A stretch of DNA of 64,000 bases from Yoonia vestfoldensis DSM 16212 (GTDB lineage: Bacteria > Pseudomonadota > Alphaproteobacteria > Rhodobacterales > Rhodobacteraceae). The stretch is taken from assembly GCF_000382265.1 (NCBI RefSeq), contig NZ_KB907976.1, positions 186,001 to 250,000 on the forward strand. The letters run 5' to 3'. The notes below the pieces were generated by a model, which had not been told where the DNA came from, did no database searches, and saw only the letters and a list, made by a program, of their open reading frames with translations. The translations under genes and the position numbers were made by a program. Below, piece by piece: positions 60,712 through 64,000 of the stretch; within the stretch, counting starts at the first letter, position 1; every line of letters begins with the position of its first letter.

Positions 60712-61638
60712 ATGGCTGAATATCAAAATATCTTCACGCAAGTCCAAGTCCAGGGCCCTGCCGAACTTGGTGTGGTCGCCGACGCGGATACGATGCGCGA
60801 ACGGACAAAAGGGACACGGTTCTCGACCTTGTTCGGTGTGTTCGGAAATGCCCAGATCGGGCCTGTCCACCTGGGATCCACCGGCATGGTCGCCGTGATC
60901 GGCTTTGCGGCCTGGTTCTTCATCATCGGGATGAATTTCTGGGCGCAGGTCGGGTATAGCCCGGGATTGTTCTTGCGTGACCTGTTCTGGCTGTCGCTTG
61001 AACCACCGGGACCGGAATACGGGTTGGGCTTTGCGCCCTTGGCCGATGGCGGATGGTGGCTGATCGCCAGCTTCTTCTTTCTGATCGGCTGCTGCGCATG
61101 GTGGCTCCACACCTACCAGCGCGCCAAAGCGCTCGGGATGGGGCTGCATGTGGCCTATGCCTTTGCCGCACTGCTGTGGCTGATCTTCGTGCTGGGTCTG
61201 ATCCGGCCCATCCTGATGGGGTCATGGAGCGAGGCTGTGCCTTACGGCGTCTTCTCGCACCTTGACTGGACGAACCTGTTCTCGATCACCCACGGTAACC
61301 TGTTCTACAACCCGTTCCACGCGCTTTCGATCGTGTTCCTTTACGGGTCGGTGCTGCTGTTCGCGATGCACGGCGCGACGATCCTTGCTGTCAGCCGCTT
61401 TGGTGGCGAACGCGAGATCGAACAGATCGTGGATCGTGGCACGGCATCAGAACGGGCGGCATTGTTCTGGCGCTGGACCATGGGCTTCAATGCCACGATG
61501 GAAGGTATCCATCGCTGGGCCTGGTGGTTTGCGGTCCTGACGCCACTGACAGGTGGCATCGGAATCCTGCTGTCCGGGACTGTCGTTGACAACTGGTTTG
61601 TCTGGGCACAAATCCACGGCTATGCGCCAGTAAACTGA
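60712..61638 (+). CDS. pufM: Reaction centre M subunit PufM
   Basis: 308 residues. Special-pair His in [11 protein letters not shown], iron ligands in FAMHGATI, the Glu near GGEREIEQI and GIHRWAWW. The C-terminus is short (IHGYAPVN), as in pufX-bearing species, with no extension for a bound cytochrome. TAGGAGGG precedes the gene. Confidence 0.97.
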   Translation: MAEYQNIFTQVQVQGPAELGVVADADTMRERTKGTRFSTLFGVFGNAQIGPVHLGSTGMVAVIGFAAWFFIIGMNFWAQVGYSPGLFLRDLFWLSLEPPGPEYGLGFAPLADGGWWLIASFFFLIGCCAWWLHTYQRAKALGMGLHVAYAFAALLWLIFVLGLIRPILMGSWSEAVPYGVFSHLDWTNLFSITHGNLFYNPFHALSIVFLYGSVLLFAMHGATILAVSRFGGEREIEQIVDRGTASERAALFWRWTMGFNATMEGIHRWAWWFAVLTPLTGGIGILLSGTVVDNWFVWAQIHGYAPVN

Positions 61639-61649
61639 GGAGAGAGATG

Positions 61650-61874
61650 ATGAAAGAAGACAACATCCTCGACATGAACAACAAGAGCAGGCTGACCGCC
61701 GACATCACGTTTCTGATGCTCAAAGGTGCGGGTTATGCGGCTGTTGTGGTTGTGGCGATCTGGTTCCTGATCGCGGCTTTCGCGGCAATCGGCCGGGCCT
61801 TGCCCGAGGAAAGCCGCGACACGCCGGACCCGATCAACCGGGCCGCGCCGATGGAACAAACGGTCGCTGACTGA
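61650..61874 (+). CDS. pufX: Intrinsic membrane protein PufX
   Basis: 74 residues. SRLTADITFLMLKGAGYAAV then a hydrophobic helix and AIGRALPEES; the KGAG motif and the R-x-LP after the helix match PufX. PufX opens the LH1 ring for quinone exchange and organises dimers. Two adjacent ATGs exist (61647, 61650); the second has better spacing from GAGGAG. No pufC follows. Confidence 0.88.
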   Translation: MKEDNILDMNNKSRLTADITFLMLKGAGYAAVVVVAIWFLIAAFAAIGRALPEESRDTPDPINRAAPMEQTVAD

Positions 61875-61883
61875 CACACCATT

Positions 61884-61916
61884 GGATCAGGCATAGCGCG
61901 ACGCCTTGCCTGATCC
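61884..61916 (+). terminator. Hairpin after pufX
   Basis: GGATCAGGCA-N13-TGCCTGATCC followed by TTCG, 9 bases past the pufX stop. It may act as a processing or weak termination signal ahead of the strong terminator. Confidence 0.6.
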
Positions 61917-61999
61917 TTCGCCGTCGGATCACCCTTCCCTGGTCGGTCCGTCGTTGGGGTCTTGGCCCCAGTTCCCTTCCTGTTGGCTACAGGAGACTA

Positions 62000-62037
62000 G
62001 CGTCGCAAGCGGGCTACCCCACTTGCGACGCTTTTTT
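62000..62037 (+). terminator. Strong intrinsic terminator of the puf operon
   Basis: GCGTCGCAAG / CTTGCGACGC, a perfect 10-bp stem with 12 bases between, followed by six T. It ends 17 bases before the dxs start, so dxs depends on a promoter within or after this region or on readthrough. Confidence 0.92.
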
Positions 62038-62054
62038 ATTGCAAAGGTGACGTC

Positions 62055-63989
62055 ATGACGAACCGCCCCCATACCCCGTTTCTCGACAGTGTCGCAGGCC
62101 CCGCCGATCTGCGCCGGATGAGCGATGCCGCCTTGGCAGGCCTCGCCGATGATGTGCGGGCAGAGGTCATCTCGGCCGTTTCCGAAACGGGTGGCCATCT
62201 GGGATCGTCGCTGGGTGTGGTCGAACTGACCGTCGCGATCCACGCCGTGTTCGATACGCCGCGTGACAAGCTGATCTTTGACGTCGGCCATCAATGCTAT
62301 CCGCACAAGGTGCTGACAGGCCGCCGCGACCGTATCCGCACCCTGCGCCAGGAAGGCGGGTTGTCCGGGTTCACCAAACGCGCCGAAAGCGAATTTGACC
62401 CCTTTGGCGCCGCCCATTCCAGTACGTCGATTTCCGCGGCCCTCGGGTTCACGGTCGGGCGCGATCTGGGCATGCCGACAGGCGATGCCATTGCCGTGAT
62501 CGGCGACGGGTCGATCAGCGCGGGCATGGCCTATGAGGCGATGAACAATGCAGGCTCCGAAGGCCGCCGCCTGTTCGTGATCCTGAACGACAATGAAATG
62601 TCCATCGCCCCGCCGGTCGGCGCGATGTCGAAATACCTGTCGGGGCTTTATGCATCCCCCTTGGGTGATCTGCACAAGATGGCCGAAGGATTCGAATCCG
62701 TCCTGCCCGGCCCGATCCGCGACCATGCCCGCCGCGCGCGGCAACTGGTGACGGGCGTGCAATCGGGCAATGCGGGCACCCTGTTCGAAAGCCTTGGCTT
62801 TTCCTATATCGGCCCGATCGACGGGCACGACATGTCCCAGCTTTTGCCGGTGCTGCGCGCCGCCAAGACCCGTGCCACCGGCCCCGTGCTGATCCACGTC
62901 TGCACGGTAAAGGGCAAAGGCTATGCCCCCGCCGAACAAAGCGCGGACAAGTATCACGGCGTGTCGAAGTTCAACGTCGCGAGCGGCGAACAGGCCAAAT
63001 CGCGCGCCAATGCGCCCAGCTATACCAAAGTGTTCGGCACCGCCCTGACCGTTGAGGCACAGCACGATCCCAGCATCGTCGCTGTCACCGCCGCGATGCC
63101 ATCGGGCACCGGCGTCGACATCATGGGCCAGCGGTTCCGCAACCGGGTGTTCGATGTGGGCATCGCCGAACAGCATGGCGTCACCTTTGCCGCTGGCATG
63201 GCGGCAAGCGGGCTGAAACCGTTCTGCGCGATCTATTCGACCTTTCTGCAACGCGGCTATGACCAGATCGTGCATGATGTGGCGCTTCAGAACCTGCCCG
63301 TGCGCTTTGCCATCGACCGTGCGGGTCTGGTCGGTGCCGACGGGCCGACACATGCGGGGTCTTTCGATATCGGCTATTTGTCCGCCCTGCCCAACATGGT
63401 CGTCATGGCCGCAGGCGATGAACTGGAATTGATGCATATGGTCCGCACGGCGGCGGCCTATGACGCTGGCCCCATCGCGTTCCGATATCCGCGTGGCGAA
63501 GGCGTCGGGCTGGAACTGCCCGAACGCGGCGAGATCATCGAGATCGGCAAGGGCCGTATCGTGCAGGAAGGCAGCGACATCGCGATCCTGTCCTTTGGCG
63601 CGCATCTGGATGAATGCCGCAAGGCCGCGCGCCAGTTGGAAACCCAGGGCTTGTCCGTGACCATCGCCGACGCCCGTTTCGCCAAGCCGCTGGACCGGGC
63701 GCTGATCCGGCAATTGCTGCGCCATCACAAAGCGCTGGTCACGGTTGAACAGGGCGCGCAGGGTGGATTCGGTGCGATGGTCTTGCATGATCTGGCCAAT
63801 GACGGGCTACTGGACGGGCGCTGTCAGGTCCGCACGATGACGTTGCCCGACCGCTATATCGACCACGCTGCCCCTGACGTCATGTATGCCGAGGCGGGGC
63901 TGACCGCCGTCGATATCGCCGCGACCGCCATGCAGGCGGCCAACCAAGGCTTGCGCAAAGTCAGCCGTGCGGTGACAGACGCGGGCTGA
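62055..63989 (+). CDS. dxs: 1-deoxy-D-xylulose-5-phosphate synthase
   Basis: 644 residues. Thiamine-diphosphate motif [47 protein letters not shown], and the second-domain [15 protein letters not shown] are all standard. It condenses pyruvate and glyceraldehyde 3-phosphate to DXP, the entry to isoprenoids for carotenoids and bacteriochlorophyll. AAAGGTGA precedes the ATG. Its place beside puf fits high isoprenoid demand; a second dxs elsewhere is possible. Confidence 0.97.
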   Translation: MTNRPHTPFLDSVAGPADLRRMSDAALAGLADDVRAEVISAVSETGGHLGSSLGVVELTVAIHAVFDTPRDKLIFDVGHQCYPHKVLTGRRDRIRTLRQEGGLSGFTKRAESEFDPFGAAHSSTSISAALGFTVGRDLGMPTGDAIAVIGDGSISAGMAYEAMNNAGSEGRRLFVILNDNEMSIAPPVGAMSKYLSGLYASPLGDLHKMAEGFESVLPGPIRDHARRARQLVTGVQSGNAGTLFESLGFSYIGPIDGHDMSQLLPVLRAAKTRATGPVLIHVCTVKGKGYAPAEQSADKYHGVSKFNVASGEQAKSRANAPSYTKVFGTALTVEAQHDPSIVAVTAAMPSGTGVDIMGQRFRNRVFDVGIAEQHGVTFAAGMAASGLKPFCAIYSTFLQRGYDQIVHDVALQNLPVRFAIDRAGLVGADGPTHAGSFDIGYLSALPNMVVMAAGDELELMHMVRTAAAYDAGPIAFRYPRGEGVGLELPERGEIIEIGKGRIVQEGSDIAILSFGAHLDECRKAARQLETQGLSVTIADARFAKPLDRALIRQLLRHHKALVTVEQGAQGGFGAMVLHDLANDGLLDGRCQVRTMTLPDRYIDHAAPDVMYAEAGLTAVDIAATAMQAANQGLRKVSRAVTDAG

Positions 63990-64000
63990 CACAAGGCATC

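Noticed and set aside
61929..63788. 619-codon open frame antisense to dxs
   Set aside because: Shadow of a strongly conserved dxs gene; composition is unlike a real protein.
1..64000. CRISPR array or prophage
   Set aside because: No regularly spaced direct repeats, cas genes, phage structural genes or transposases were seen.

Overview
The window comes from a GC-rich alphaproteobacterium of the Rhodobacteraceae (Roseobacter group) that carries a photosynthesis gene cluster. The evidence is the crtC-crtD / crtE-crtF-bchCXYZ-pufQBALMX order with an adjacent dxs. PufX is present and no pufC is seen in the puf operon, which fits the pufX-bearing roseobacters (Loktanella/Yoonia-like). This placement rests on gene content and order, not on a database search.

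Layout. 1-5.2 kb holds housekeeping genes: the 3' part of an LpxQ-like outer-membrane protein, two glutathione S-transferases, mtaB, dapF, tRNA-Lys(UUU) and a cytosolic PHB-depolymerase-like esterase. Two tandem 23-24 residue membrane peptides lie at 5.57-5.76 kb. 5.9-13.3 kb is an eight-gene, tightly coupled minus-strand operon: an NMT1-type ABC importer, a cytosine-deaminase-like amidohydrolase, an FAD-linked oxidase, two flavodoxin-fold reductases and a creatininase-family amidohydrolase. It looks like uptake and breakdown of a cyclic N-containing compound. 13.6-19.8 kb has RidA, an RpiR regulator and a polar-amino-acid ABC operon with an AstE/AspA-type deacylase and a monooxygenase-like protein, followed by a LuxR solo.

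20.7-27.6 kb is a four-gene, translationally coupled operon encoding a DUF3137-like membrane protein, an 1128-residue exported von Willebrand A protein with an intact metal site, and two exported proteins of no recognised family. This is the best candidate here for an undescribed system. 27.7-35.6 kb is a minus-strand dipeptide/oligopeptide ABC operon joined to an aldehyde dehydrogenase, an SDR and a P1 peptidase. At 35.8-36.8 kb lies a low-GC scar: the tail of a possible toxin-activating acyltransferase, an Imm43/DUF1629-like gene and a compound palindromic repeat. 36.8-44.3 kb holds an M20 deacylase, a GtrB-like glycosyltransferase, a polytopic membrane protein with GtrA, a methyltransferase and a HyuA-type hydantoinase. 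44.4-48.6 kb is the ynjF-ynjBCD unit, followed by a Cache-like periplasmic protein.

49.2-64 kb is the photosynthesis cluster. crtD and crtC (minus) diverge from crtE, crtF, bchC, bchX, bchY, bchZ, pufQ, pufB, pufA, pufL, pufM and pufX (plus). Two pairs of exact TGT-N12-ACA sites (PpsR/CrtJ type) lie in the crtD/crtE divergent promoter and before bchC. RNA hairpins flank pufBA, and a strong terminator separates puf from dxs, which makes the isoprenoid precursor DXP. Together the cluster makes spheroidene-type carotenoids and bacteriochlorophyll a, and builds LH1 and the reaction centre. Oddities inside it are a crtC with no visible start codon, an unnamed 45-codon gene between bchX and bchY, and a low-GC stretch inside bchX.
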